Notes under the pieces: model-generated | Databases searched by the model: none | What the model was told of the DNA's origin: nothing | The model's input: only the letters and a program-made list of their open reading frames with translations | Translations under genes and position numbers: made by a program | Assembly: GCA_964461135.1 (NCBI GenBank) | Contig: CAYWTB010000002.1 | Location: 1-64,000 of the forward strand | DNA length: 64,000 bases | Direction of reading: 5' to 3' | Source: RQOF01 sp964461135 | Lineage (GTDB): Bacteria; Calditrichota; Calditrichia; RBG-13-44-9 | In this document: positions 33,133 to 41,436 of the stretch, piece by piece | Position numbering within the stretch: the first letter of the stretch is position 1 | Layout of the letters: each line of letters begins with the position of its first letter

Positions 33133-33149
33133 TTCAATATCCATGCCAA
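33133..33149 (-). promoter_or_regulatory. Sigma-54-like promoter of the kinase/channel unit
   Basis: The minus strand reads TTGGCATGGATATTGAA, close to TTGGCAcg-N4-TTGCw with GG intact and GC changed to GA at -12. It lies 33 bases before the microprotein start. Confidence 0.5.
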
Positions 33150-33250
33150 TTCGATACTCCAGTCGCGTGGGCAAAAATAATATGTTGTTTTTACTGTAAT
33201 TAGAAGGTGTAATAAGAAGTGAAAATACTATTCAATCATGTTTTTATATA

Positions 33251-33265
33251 CTCTCAATTTGAGAG
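33251..33265. promoter_or_regulatory. Palindrome, possible NtrC-type enhancer site
   Basis: CTCTCAATTTGAGAG, an odd-length palindrome (central T-T mismatch free arms of 7), about 113 bases upstream of the sigma-54-like promoter, the usual distance for an NtrC-family activator. Confidence 0.5.
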
Positions 33266-33318
33266 ACTCTATCATTTTGAAATACTTTTAGGTCAAAGAA
33301 GATGAATGAACAGATATT

Positions 33319-34662
33319 TTAAAGGCTGGCCAACTTTCGATATAAGGTTGCTGGGCTTATTCCCAGAATTTTTGCTGCCCTTGTGCGGTTCCCATTGCAT
33401 GCTTCCAGGACGTCTTTGATATGTTGTTTCTCAAGTTCGGATAAAGAAAGCGAACTGGCAGGAACATTGTCAGATTCTACACTTTTTCGGGCTGAAAAAA
33501 CGAAAGGCAAAGGTACTTCACCCAAAATTTTAGTGTTACAGAGAATCACCGCTCTTTCAATAATATTTTTCAATTCCCGAATATTTCCAGGATAATCATA
33601 TTCTATAAGCTGTTTTAAAAAGTCAGATTTAATACCGTCAATATTTTTATTGAATTTTTGATTATAGTGTTTTAGGAAATAGTCCGCTAACATGGGAATA
33701 TCAGTTTTACGAAGGCGTAATGGGGGGATATCTATAACCATTACAGCAATCCGATAATACAGGTCTTCCCGGAAATGGCCTTTTTCCATTTCCAGTTCCA
33801 GATTACGGTTTGAAGCGGCAATTATCCGGACATCAACCTCTGTGGGTTTGGTATCTCCCGCCTTTATAAACGTACCTGTTTCCAGGGCACGCAGAAGCTT
33901 AGACTGCAGATTTTGCTCCAGCTCACCGATCTCATCCAGGAAAAGCGTACCGCCGTCAGCTTCTTCAAACAGACCTTTTTTATTTTTCGAAGCACCGGTA
34001 AATGCTCCGGCTTTATAACCAAACATTTCAGATTCTAATAAATTATGAGCAAAAGCACTGCAATTAAGTGCTAAAAAGGGATTTTCACAACGTTTTCCGG
34101 AATAATGAATGGCCTGAGCAAAAATCTCTTTGCCTGTTCCGGTTTCTCCCATGAGCAAAACAGGGACATCAGTTTCTGCGGCTTTTTTGGCCATAGTGAC
34201 TGCACGCAGTAAATTATCAGACTGTCCTATTAAATTTTCAAAGCCATATTTCTTTAACAGTTGATTTTCCAAATGATCAATGCGCATTTTCAACTGTACC
34301 TTTTCCAGCGCACGTTCCACCACGGGTGCAATTTTATTATCCTCATCACCCTTGGTAATGTAGTCAAAGGCACCTTCTTTAATGGCCCTGACTCCATCAC
34401 CGATGCTCCCATAGGCTGTGAGAATAATAATTTCAAGGTTGGGAAATTCCGATTTAATTTGAGAAAGATAGTCAATCCCATTGCCATCGGGTAACCGTAC
34501 ATCCAGAATGATAATTTGAATATCCTCACTTCGCAGAATATCAATTCCTTTATGAAGAGTAGATGTTTCCCAGACTTTATAGTTTTCCAATTTAAGAAGA
34601 CGTGCAAGTGCCTTGCGCAAAGGCTCCTCATCATCTATGATAAGTACATTTTTTGCCAGCAT
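33319..34662 (-). CDS. NtrC-family sigma-54-dependent response regulator
   Basis: About 447 residues from ATG 34662 (AAGGTGG upstream). Receiver domain with acidic IIDDEE, phospho-acceptor Asp54 (IILDVRLPDGNG) and Lys in YITKGD. The AAA+ domain has Walker A GETGTGKE, GAFTGAS for sigma-54 contact and LFLDEIGE; the C-terminal Fis-type HTH is GNRTRAAKILGISPATLYRK. It activates sigma-54 promoters from upstream sites by ATP hydrolysis (family knowledge). The neighbouring kinase, enhancer palindrome and -24/-12-like promoter make the K+ channel operon its likely target. Confidence 0.92.
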   Translation of the reverse strand: MLAKNVLIIDDEEPLRKALARLLKLENYKVWETSTLHKGIDILRSEDIQIIILDVRLPDGNGIDYLSQIKSEFPNLEIIILTAYGSIGDGVRAIKEGAFDYITKGDEDNKIAPVVERALEKVQLKMRIDHLENQLLKKYGFENLIGQSDNLLRAVTMAKKAAETDVPVLLMGETGTGKEIFAQAIHYSGKRCENPFLALNCSAFAHNLLESEMFGYKAGAFTGASKNKKGLFEEADGGTLFLDEIGELEQNLQSKLLRALETGTFIKAGDTKPTEVDVRIIAASNRNLELEMEKGHFREDLYYRIAVMVIDIPPLRLRKTDIPMLADYFLKHYNQKFNKNIDGIKSDFLKQLIEYDYPGNIRELKNIIERAVILCNTKILGEVPLPFVFSARKSVESDNVPASSLSLSELEKQHIKDVLEACNGNRTRAAKILGISPATLYRKLASL

Positions 34663-34838
34663 ACTTAATAATACCACCTTGATGATCACTAAAATATAAA
34701 AATAATTATTGTATTCTGCATCTTATCAAAAAATAAATGAAATAATCAAAATTTATGCACATGAGTAGTAAATAAATCAGATCGTTTTTATAATCTCAAA
34801 TATTGTGGAGGGAAATTTAAATTCAATCATTCAGGAGA

Positions 34839-35099
34839 TTAGTACATCTTGTCATTATTAGAAATTAAATCACTGGCCTTTACTTTTGCTAATTCCAATA
34901 CAGCTACAAACTGTAATGGAGTCAGATGAGACTTGGCTTGCAGATCCAAAATTCCAGTGACAATAGCTTCATTTTCATCCATATAAAAACAATTCTCATC
35001 AATTCCAGTTGGCTTGCCATTCCTTTTAGCAACCACTTCTTTTTCATTTTCCAGCAGTTCTTTAAAAGATAAAATTCTAATTGGGCTTACCCACGGCAT
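34839..35099 (-). CDS. Hypothetical protein
   Basis: About 86 residues from ATG 35099 (AAAGGA upstream). Acidic and helical (LLENEKEVVAKRNGK). It starts a second phage-like cluster of short coupled genes. No family. Confidence 0.5.
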   Translation of the reverse strand: MPWVSPIRILSFKELLENEKEVVAKRNGKPTGIDENCFYMDENEAIVTGILDLQAKSHLTPLQFVAVLELAKVKASDLISNNDKMY

Positions 35100-35110
35100 A
35101 GCATTTCCTT

Positions 35111-35395
35111 TCATTTAAACATTCCATCCAAAGCATCAACCGGAACCGAGCCTGACCAAACGAACCGATACCAATCACCATTCTCTAACTGAAACCAATA
35201 GATCAATCCCTTAACCCATTTCCTTCCCGCGATCTCAAACTGTTTGGGAAATTGCACTGGCCGTGGAATATGTCCTGCAGAAAACAACCTATTGAATTCC
35301 TTGATCATCTGAGAATGACTAACCTGAGTCGTCCTTATATAAGGTTTAGGCGGTTCCGTTGTCGATACTTGTACGATCTTAGGACAACCGATCAT
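35111..35395 (-). CDS. Hypothetical protein
   Basis: About 94 residues from ATG 35395 with GAGGT upstream. Aromatic-rich C-terminus (GLIYWFQLENGDWYRFVW). No family is recognised. Confidence 0.5.
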   Translation of the reverse strand: MIGCPKIVQVSTTEPPKPYIRTTQVSHSQMIKEFNRLFSAGHIPRPVQFPKQFEIAGRKWVKGLIYWFQLENGDWYRFVWSGSVPVDALDGMFK

Positions 35396-35576
35396 ATTCC
35401 GTGACCTCACCGGTTATCAGATCCACATCATATTTCTTGAACAGGGCATAAACCTGAACAATGACCGTTGCTTTTTTTTCCGATCCATTAATCACACCAA
35501 CCATCCGGAACTTATTGTGCATCAGATGTTTCTGCATCCGGGCTTCCAGGTGTCTGAATAAATGCGGTCCGTTCAT
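35379..35576 (-). CDS. Small hypothetical protein
   Basis: 65 residues; the start overlaps the stop of the upstream 59-residue gene (ATGA). Basic N-terminus with His (HLEARMQKHLMHNKFRM). No family. Confidence 0.5.
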   Translation of the reverse strand: MNGPHLFRHLEARMQKHLMHNKFRMVGVINGSEKKATVIVQVYALFKKYDVDLITGEVTEYDRLS

Positions 35577-35752
35577 GCCTGCACCACAATCGTTTGAATC
35601 GCGTCATTCAAATCATCCGGATTAATTTTCAGTCCGGAAATCTCACTGGCTATTGCAAAATCCCGAATTGCTTCCTGATTCCCAGGATCTCCACCACCAT
35701 CCAAATATTCATGAGCCAGTTCATAAATCAAACCATTCGGTACATTATTCAT
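35573..35752 (-). CDS. 59-residue acidic hypothetical protein
   Basis: ATG 35752 with GGGAG upstream, TGA 35573 overlapping the next start. Sequence starts MNNVPNGLIYELAHEYLDGG. Directly behind a perfect operator palindrome, so it probably heads this cluster. No family. Confidence 0.55.
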   Translation of the reverse strand: MNNVPNGLIYELAHEYLDGGGDPGNQEAIRDFAIASEISGLKINPDDLNDAIQTIVVQA

Positions 35753-35768
35753 AACTTATGTCTCCCTT

Positions 35769-35784
35769 GTTTAGAATACTAAAC
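35769..35784 (-). promoter_or_regulatory. Operator palindrome, perfect arms
   Basis: GTTTAG-AATA-CTAAAC. On the minus strand the centre reads TATTCT, the same -10 hexamer used by the promoters at 44388 and 48153, so operator and promoter would coincide. It links this cluster to the 1-23 kb regulon. Confidence 0.65.
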
Positions 35785-35791
35785 TTTTTGG

Positions 35792-36256
35792 CTATAACAA
35801 AACACCATTCCACACAATCTTAACTGAATAGGCTTTTGCCAATTCCTGTAAAAATTCATGGTCATTTACCGCAGGATTCATTTCTTCAAATTTGATCGAA
35901 ATGTTCTTACCATCAAACATCGATCCCAGATAACCAATATCAGCTGCCGTAACCTGCCAGCTGTAATGTGCCACATTCACATCAAAATCCGGAAGCAGAT
36001 AACCTCCCCTGAACACCTTACCAATAATTTGTTTCACTCCATGCCATACCGCTGGCGACCACATCAGCCCTCTTTTCCGCAGAGTATTCGGATCAATCGC
36101 ATCCACATTAGCAACCGACCAACCGACTGGGAGCGGAGTTACTATAACTATTTCCGGTTTCTTATCAATCAAAGCCTGGGATAATTCAGCCATCTTTACC
36201 AGAGCAAATTCCACATCTTGCTCAAACGCACAGTCAGCGATCCTGAAATCCATCAT
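35792..36256 (-). CDS. Hypothetical protein
   Basis: 154 residues with GGGAG upstream. N-terminal LVKMAELSQALIDKKPEIVI, then alternating strands and helices. It could be a small enzyme-like fold, but no motif is recognised. Confidence 0.5.
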   Translation of the reverse strand: MMDFRIADCAFEQDVEFALVKMAELSQALIDKKPEIVIVTPLPVGWSVANVDAIDPNTLRKRGLMWSPAVWHGVKQIIGKVFRGGYLLPDFDVNVAHYSWQVTAADIGYLGSMFDGKNISIKFEEMNPAVNDHEFLQELAKAYSVKIVWNGVLL

Positions 36257-36257
36257 T

Positions 36258-36335
36258 CTATCTCCCTGTTTTTATAATGAGTTTCAATTCGTTCTTGGTC
36301 ATTTGATCATAATCTTTTTCAATGACCCGTGCCAT
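36258..36335 (-). CDS. 25-residue peptide
   Basis: ATG 36335 behind AAGGAG, MARVIEKDYDQMTKNELKLI and a short end, TAG 36258. Its stop lies at the ribosome site of the next gene, so translating it could couple or regulate that gene. Confidence 0.35.
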   Translation of the reverse strand: MARVIEKDYDQMTKNELKLIIKTGR

Positions 36336-36370
36336 TTCCACTCCTTGTTAAATGAAAAAGGAAAGGACTT

Positions 36371-36625
36371 TCACTCTTTCCGTGGTTCCACATTTTCCAA
36401 AATTAGAATGAACTTTCCATCCGGGTCCACTTCTACTGTTATGGACTGTCCTTTCTTGTTTTCCAAAATTACCTGTCCAGTCCATCCATGAATGTTGACC
36501 GTGATATCGTTCCAATTTTCGTGATTTAATTTGAAGTCCACGTCTGATGTTACCGCAACATACCTTTCATCCTCGGTTTCCACGAAATTTAAGGATTCGT
36601 TCACCAGTGGGTTATTGCAGTCCAT
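36371..36625 (-). CDS. Hypothetical protein
   Basis: About 84 residues from ATG 36625 (AAGGA seven bases upstream). Beta-rich, acidic (GQSITVEVDPDGKFILILE). Its own promoter is at 36660. No family is recognised. Confidence 0.5.
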   Translation of the reverse strand: MDCNNPLVNESLNFVETEDERYVAVTSDVDFKLNHENWNDITVNIHGWTGQVILENKKGQSITVEVDPDGKFILILENVEPRKE

Positions 36626-36659
36626 TTCCATTTCCTTGTTTATGTTATTGTTTTAATTA

Positions 36660-36688
36660 AAATTACGGAAATAATAACCCATTGTCAA
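36660..36688 (-). promoter_or_regulatory. Sigma-70 promoter
   Basis: Minus-strand TTGACA (36683-36688), 17 bases starting ATGGG, then TAATTT (36660-36665). Confidence 0.65.
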
Positions 36689-36732
36689 GTATAAAATTAA
36701 ATATTTTATATATACTATTTACATTCATGGGC

Positions 36733-36762
36733 AAAAAAAGACCGGATCGCTAAAATCCGGTC
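36733..36762 (-). terminator. Intrinsic terminator
   Basis: GACCGGAT/ATCCGGTC 8-bp stem with a 7-base loop and seven T residues on the minus strand, just after the lipoprotein gene at 36797. Confidence 0.8.
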
Positions 36763-36796
36763 CAATATACTGAACAGTAGACAGAAATAATTTTAT

Positions 36797-37414
36797 TCAG
36801 ATCGGGGGAAGCGTTCCTAAAATTTTATCCACAGCCAAATTTACCGCATCAATTATTGGGGGTGCGCTCTCAAGTTTAGTTGCAGTTCCTTTAATACCGT
36901 CACTTGTTGCTTCCCAAAGTAGTTTTCCGTCCTTGGTCCCTAACATTGAAAATCTTACAGTTACTCGTGTTTTGCCTCTATTTCCACCATAACCGAATTC
37001 TCCGTCTTGCTGGAAAATATTTACAATCTCACCTTGGAGAATTGCATCTATTCCCAAGGCATTACCAATATCTATCAAAATCGTTCGATCCGGAACGCCA
37101 CTCGTTACATAATTATCAATAAACACAGCCCAATCATCAGCCAAATTATTATCATTAAGCAATCTGTTTACTTCTGCACTGCTCATAATCTCAACTTTTG
37201 GATTTTTGAGTTTAATTGCTTGCGAAATTTTACGATTAATTTGCTGCGCCTCGCTTGGAGCTAATCTCGTGTTTTTTGCAGGAAAAACGGCTATCTTTTT
37301 AATGATTCCACCACCATACCCGGGATCAGTAAAGGTATTAATTGTTGCTTTTTGAACTGCACAGTTAGTTAAAACAATACTCAAAACCATTACTACCAAA
37401 AACCAAAGTTTCAT
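36797..37414 (-). CDS. CsgG/LpoB-like lipoprotein
   Basis: 205 residues. Signal and lipobox LVVMVLSIVLTNC (Cys18). Then a CsgG/LpoB-type fold: KKIAVFPAKN, EVEIMSSAEVNRLL-like helix, GNALGIDAILQGEIVNI and strands TRVTVRFSMLGTKDGKLLWE. Family members are outer-membrane lipoproteins that form secretion pores or activate cell-wall enzymes. Strong ribosome site; sits between phage-like genes and the thermonuclease. Its role here is unknown. Confidence 0.65.
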   Translation of the reverse strand: MKLWFLVVMVLSIVLTNCAVQKATINTFTDPGYGGGIIKKIAVFPAKNTRLAPSEAQQINRKISQAIKLKNPKVEIMSSAEVNRLLNDNNLADDWAVFIDNYVTSGVPDRTILIDIGNALGIDAILQGEIVNIFQQDGEFGYGGNRGKTRVTVRFSMLGTKDGKLLWEATSDGIKGTATKLESAPPIIDAVNLAVDKILGTLPPI

Positions 37415-37473
37415 ATAAAATCTCCTTTCTAAAAAAGTTTAATCCTCCCAACTCAATTCAATCGAAGATTCTA

Positions 37474-37986
37474 TTATTTCGATTCTTTTAAAAATTTGGC
37501 AATCTTTTTCTGATCATCTTTCGATAAATCAATATCCCAATATTGTGAACCACTACCAAACACCCTTAAACTACCTCCCCAGTGACTTAGAAAACCCAAT
37601 TCCATATCGATTACTCTATAACCCACAACTTCAAATATCCAACCATCCTCATCATAGCGTTCCTCATGTCCAGACTTTAAATATCTAACCGTACTATCAT
37701 ATACAAAAAATAATTTTGCATCACTCAAACCCAAGTCGGTTTTACTGCAGGACATAACCAGTAGCAACCATTCACCATAATCATCTGTCTTGTAAATTGT
37801 CCTTACTAATTTCAATTCAAGACCCTGATTTCCAGTTTGATTTTCCGGTTCCCACCAATCCGAATACCAAGTAACTTTTCCTTGATTAAACTTGTCTCCC
37901 TTGCTCTTATAAACATTCCATTCATCCAGACAATATCCAAAATAAACCACACCAATAATCAATATCAGGACAAAAACTTTTTTCAT
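37474..37986 (-). CDS. Exported hypothetical protein
   Basis: 170 residues with a Sec signal (KKVFVLILIIGVVYFGYC) and a Trp/Tyr-rich beta domain (WYSDWWEPENQTGNQGLEL). GAAAGGA precedes the start. Secreted or lipid-anchored (possible Cys19). No family is recognised. Confidence 0.55.
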   Translation of the reverse strand: MKKVFVLILIIGVVYFGYCLDEWNVYKSKGDKFNQGKVTWYSDWWEPENQTGNQGLELKLVRTIYKTDDYGEWLLLVMSCSKTDLGLSDAKLFFVYDSTVRYLKSGHEERYDEDGWIFEVVGYRVIDMELGFLSHWGGSLRVFGSGSQYWDIDLSKDDQKKIAKFLKESK

Positions 37987-37997
37987 TTTTTTCCTTT

Positions 37998-38621
37998 CTA
38001 TCTGGGTGGATTACATTTGCTGCAGGGCGAACATTTCTTCCTGGCTTCACTTAACGGAATGGGAATACAGCTCTTTCTCAAACAAGAACAATCACTCCGA
38101 TGATATTTCGTTCCTGTCTTAGTTACATATACAATAACGTCCTTGTCCTGATCTTTCTGCTGTTCGTTGAACTGCACTCCCCACAATCCACGACCATTCT
38201 CTCTGGCCTCTTTCTGTAATTTCGTTAACAGGTCCACGTACTTTATGTTCGGGGGATACGTTGAAACCTGAGCATACCCCTGTTTCACCAATTCAGCGTT
38301 AAAAAAAGCTCCATCTTCCAGATAAGCATAAGCTAAGAGCCGGCCATACTTATCTCTTTCCTGAACGTCAAATTCAAGTCGAATCCTTTTACCTTCCAAC
38401 ATTTTCTTGGTAAAATTACTGGCCTCTTTTCCATAATACTGAACCGGTTTTGAAGGATGAACTGTCTCCGGAGTATCAACCCCTATCAGACGAACTTTCT
38501 CACCATTAGCCAATACAAAGGTGTCACCATCAATAACCCTGTCAACCTTAACCAATTCCTGGGCATACAATCCCAAGAATAGAGCCAAAAGCAATAGCAA
38601 GACATTCCTTGTCAATCTCAC
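37998..38621 (-). CDS. Secreted thermonuclease (SNase/TNase) with Cys-rich C-terminal domain
   Basis: 207 residues from a GTG start (GAGG upstream). N-terminal signal (VLLLLLALFLGLYA), then the staphylococcal-nuclease fold: RVIDGDTFVL, VRLIGVDTPE, FDVQERDKYGRLLAYAYLE, with the catalytic Arg, Glu and Arg visible. The C-terminal about 45 residues have TKTGTKYHRSDCSCLRKSC and CSPCSKC, a domain that often follows secreted nucleases. It cuts DNA or RNA outside the cytoplasm, for nutrient use or defence during DNA entry. Confidence 0.85.
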   Translation of the reverse strand: MRLTRNVLLLLLALFLGLYAQELVKVDRVIDGDTFVLANGEKVRLIGVDTPETVHPSKPVQYYGKEASNFTKKMLEGKRIRLEFDVQERDKYGRLLAYAYLEDGAFFNAELVKQGYAQVSTYPPNIKYVDLLTKLQKEARENGRGLWGVQFNEQQKDQDKDVIVYVTKTGTKYHRSDCSCLRKSCIPIPLSEARKKCSPCSKCNPPR

Positions 38622-38653
38622 AGTGCCTCTACAATTTTGAATGAATTTTGATA

Positions 38654-38682
38654 TAATTTAATTCACCTGTTTCCCTTGTCAA
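38654..38682 (-). promoter_or_regulatory. Promoter of the thermonuclease gene
   Basis: Minus-strand TTGACA (38677-38682) with an AT-rich AAATTA/AATTAT -10 at 17-18 bases. Confidence 0.5.
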
Positions 38683-38728
38683 GCTAATAATGAAATTTTT
38701 TGTGATTTTAAAGAACTTAGAGCTTTTC

Positions 38729-38749
38729 CATTTCCCACTGTGGGAAATG
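38729..38749. repeat. Dispersed palindrome, copy 6 (covariant arms)
   Basis: A perfect 21-bp palindrome with core TTTCCCACTGTGGGAAA. The left context matches copy 5 (26960), but the arms have changed on both sides together. Confidence 0.75.
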
Positions 38750-38815
38750 ACTAAAAACCATATTTTCCGAAAAATACCACCAAATCCATAAAAATTGCCA
38801 ATATGCCAAAAATTG

Positions 38816-38871
38816 ATGCGTCCTAAATCGACCTGGATTCAACTAAATAGATTAAACAATATGATAGGTTG
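38816..38871 (+). repeat. 56-bp direct repeat, left copy
   Basis: Matches 53168-53223 in the same orientation with three mismatches; shared core TAAATCGACCTGGATTCAAC. The two copies flank the restriction-modification and cassette block, each with a dispersed palindrome about 70-80 bases to the left. Confidence 0.75.
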
Positions 38872-38912
38872 TTCAAAATAAGGCAGGAAAATTCTAATCA
38901 AATTCTATATTT

Positions 38913-41435
38913 TTAAGAGCTGTTTTTCGCTAATTCAGCATCGAGTTTCGAACAGAATTTGAAATTCTCATGTCTCAGGTGATCAAAAAAATAATCATTA
39001 TCTTCGGGCGTTAAAAAATTAAAAAAATATTTCAATTTGCCTTGTTGTTGATTCAATATTTCAAAGTGCTTTATAGCTGCTTTGTATTTTGCTTTGTTTT
39101 CATCAGATCTCTTTTTTATTTCTTCATCTTCTTTAATCTCAACTACCAAAACATTTTCTTCAATTTTAATAAAAAAATCCGGATTGAATTTTCCTCGTTG
39201 AGGATGTTCGCCTTTCTTCCATGAATATTCAATTGGATAAAAATCCTGATCGGTTGATTTAATCCAGGCATCAATACATTTTGCATTGTCATGTGCAATT
39301 AACCTTCTGACAAATAGTCGCTCTGGTTTATGATCAGAAATCACCAAATTCAATGGAGTTTTGAAATTAAATATATTTTCGATCTTTTCCATTGCAGACA
39401 CAGGTCTCGTCTCATCCTTTTCAAGATCTTTAATAAAAGTAATACTATCCTCATCACTGAATTTAAAAGTCAAATTATCAAAAAAAACCGTTGCATCACC
39501 GCGTTTAATCGCTGCATATCCAATACTATTTCTATTTCTATTTTTTGTATTGATTTCAATTAGTGCCTTTGGTGACATTCTATAACGGACTGCTTTGGCT
39601 GCAGCACGATGAATAACACCAAAAGCTTGGTATATTTTCTGACGGTTTTCATCACTTACCTGATCACCTTTTTCTCCAATTCTGACCAATGAATTCTTGA
39701 TAAGTTTTTTCAACCAATTCAAATCATATTTCTCAGCGTAGTTAGTTGGATTCTCCGTGTCTGCTGTTTCCACATCAATTGATTTAAACCTATTATGTAA
39801 TTGTTCAGCGATGTCATCAATTGAAAACATTTTGTATTTAATTAAAGTTTTTTTTCTACGGATTTCTCCTGTTGTTGCCCGCACATATTCCGTTTCCCTT
39901 TCCAGTTCAGAAGACTGTCGAATAAGTGTTATATATCCTTTTGTAAATTCATATTCTTTTTCTTGCTTGTATTCCTCGGTTTCAGTTAGTTTAGCGTAAT
40001 CTATGTGGTGAATGGTAAAATGATAGTTTTGTTCTTTTTCAACAGGGTAAGAATAAGCGCGTTTTTCAATTTCCAAGACTTCATCAACCAAATGCTTAAT
40101 TCTACCCGACCAGCGGTCATGGTTAAATACAGTAACTACTGGTTTTTGACCTGAATAAACTTCGGGTATACGTAAGCCTCTTCCCAAAACCTGAGCAATA
40201 AGCAATTTGCTGTCAAATGCTCTTTCTTCGTGCGGAACAATCTGGAATACATTTTTAACGTCCCATCCTTCGGTTAGCATACTCACGGAGGTGATCCACT
40301 CAATAGAACAATCTTTTCGGTCAACTTCTTTAAGTTTCAGAACATTTTCTTTGTGTTTGGGGGAAGATGTTACTTCCAAAACTTTTTTTGAAGCATCTTC
40401 TTCTGAAATATTTTCTGTTTCTTCCAGAAAATGAATAATATCCTCAGTCAATTTATTGCAAGCCCTAATATCTTTGGTTATTAATATAGTTAGAGGTCGG
40501 ATCAAACGATATTTAGTATTCTTATTCTCAGTATGGTTATCATAGATTTTTTGAAATTTTTCATCTTGCGTATTAGGTGAATCTTCTGAAACATAATCGA
40601 TGATTTTAACAAAGCCTTCTTCAATGGCTTCCCGTAAAGAGTAACGACTAACCACATCTGTAAAATAGTTGTCATCTACATAACAGGTTCCAGAAAGACC
40701 CACAATATGATTGAATCCAAAATCTTCATCAACCAAAAACTCTTTCCATTTTTTGAAAGATTTTCCTGTCTGATTAAAAACGTGGTGTGTTTCATCATTA
40801 ATAATCAGAGTTCTATCGCCTTTGCCAGCTAAACTCTCACGAATCGATGATTTGACATGCTCATAGAGCGCATGGCAGTTTTCCACACAAATCGTTCCTG
40901 TCGTGATACTCTCGGTAGCATTGATGATATGGGGATTCTTAATGACCGCATCTTCTGGTAAAAGATTTCTCAACGTATCATCACCAGAACGCAGTTTGAA
41001 CTTTTCCATCAACCCGTCTTCAATGGTTGTTGATGGACAAACCACTAAAACATAATCCACTGCACCCTCAGCCAGCAGAATACGGGCGATTCCATAAATA
41101 ACATAACTCTTTCCTGTTCCAGTTGCCATGTCCAGAGAACAAGATAATTTATTTGGGAATTGTAGATGTTTCCTGAACTGTTCAAATGTGCCGTAAAAAG
41201 TTTGCAGCGTTTCATTATTATGATAATTTTCTTCGGCAAGGTCGGTAACGCTCTTGTAATTGCCACCTAAAAGATAAGAAAGTGTATTGCGAATCGCTAT
41301 CTTCTGATATTCTCGTTCACCGCATAGGACGTTCAAAAAGCCCTCGTATTTGTTAATATCAAAAACAGCAGGATTGACGCTTTTGTTGACCTTTAAAACA
41401 AGATCCTGGTTGAGAAAGCGTTGATGATCCAGCAT
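38913..41435 (-). CDS. res: Type III restriction enzyme Res subunit
   Basis: About 840 residues from ATG 41435 (GGAGG eight bases upstream). Superfamily 2 helicase motifs ATGTGKS (about 104-110), INDETHH (motif II), VGLSGTC (III) and VLGRGLRIPE (VI) are followed by a C-terminal PD-(D/E)XK nuclease (FNPDFFIKIEE, then VVEIKEDEE). With Mod it translocates or slides on DNA and cuts unmodified sites (family knowledge). It follows mod directly, the normal order. Length is typical. Confidence 0.92.
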   Translation of the reverse strand: MLDHQRFLNQDLVLKVNKSVNPAVFDINKYEGFLNVLCGEREYQKIAIRNTLSYLLGGNYKSVTDLAEENYHNNETLQTFYGTFEQFRKHLQFPNKLSCSLDMATGTGKSYVIYGIARILLAEGAVDYVLVVCPSTTIEDGLMEKFKLRSGDDTLRNLLPEDAVIKNPHIINATESITTGTICVENCHALYEHVKSSIRESLAGKGDRTLIINDETHHVFNQTGKSFKKWKEFLVDEDFGFNHIVGLSGTCYVDDNYFTDVVSRYSLREAIEEGFVKIIDYVSEDSPNTQDEKFQKIYDNHTENKNTKYRLIRPLTILITKDIRACNKLTEDIIHFLEETENISEEDASKKVLEVTSSPKHKENVLKLKEVDRKDCSIEWITSVSMLTEGWDVKNVFQIVPHEERAFDSKLLIAQVLGRGLRIPEVYSGQKPVVTVFNHDRWSGRIKHLVDEVLEIEKRAYSYPVEKEQNYHFTIHHIDYAKLTETEEYKQEKEYEFTKGYITLIRQSSELERETEYVRATTGEIRRKKTLIKYKMFSIDDIAEQLHNRFKSIDVETADTENPTNYAEKYDLNWLKKLIKNSLVRIGEKGDQVSDENRQKIYQAFGVIHRAAAKAVRYRMSPKALIEINTKNRNRNSIGYAAIKRGDATVFFDNLTFKFSDEDSITFIKDLEKDETRPVSAMEKIENIFNFKTPLNLVISDHKPERLFVRRLIAHDNAKCIDAWIKSTDQDFYPIEYSWKKGEHPQRGKFNPDFFIKIEENVLVVEIKEDEEIKKRSDENKAKYKAAIKHFEILNQQQGKLKYFFNFLTPEDNDYFFDHLRHENFKFCSKLDAELAKNSS

Positions 41436-41436
41436 A

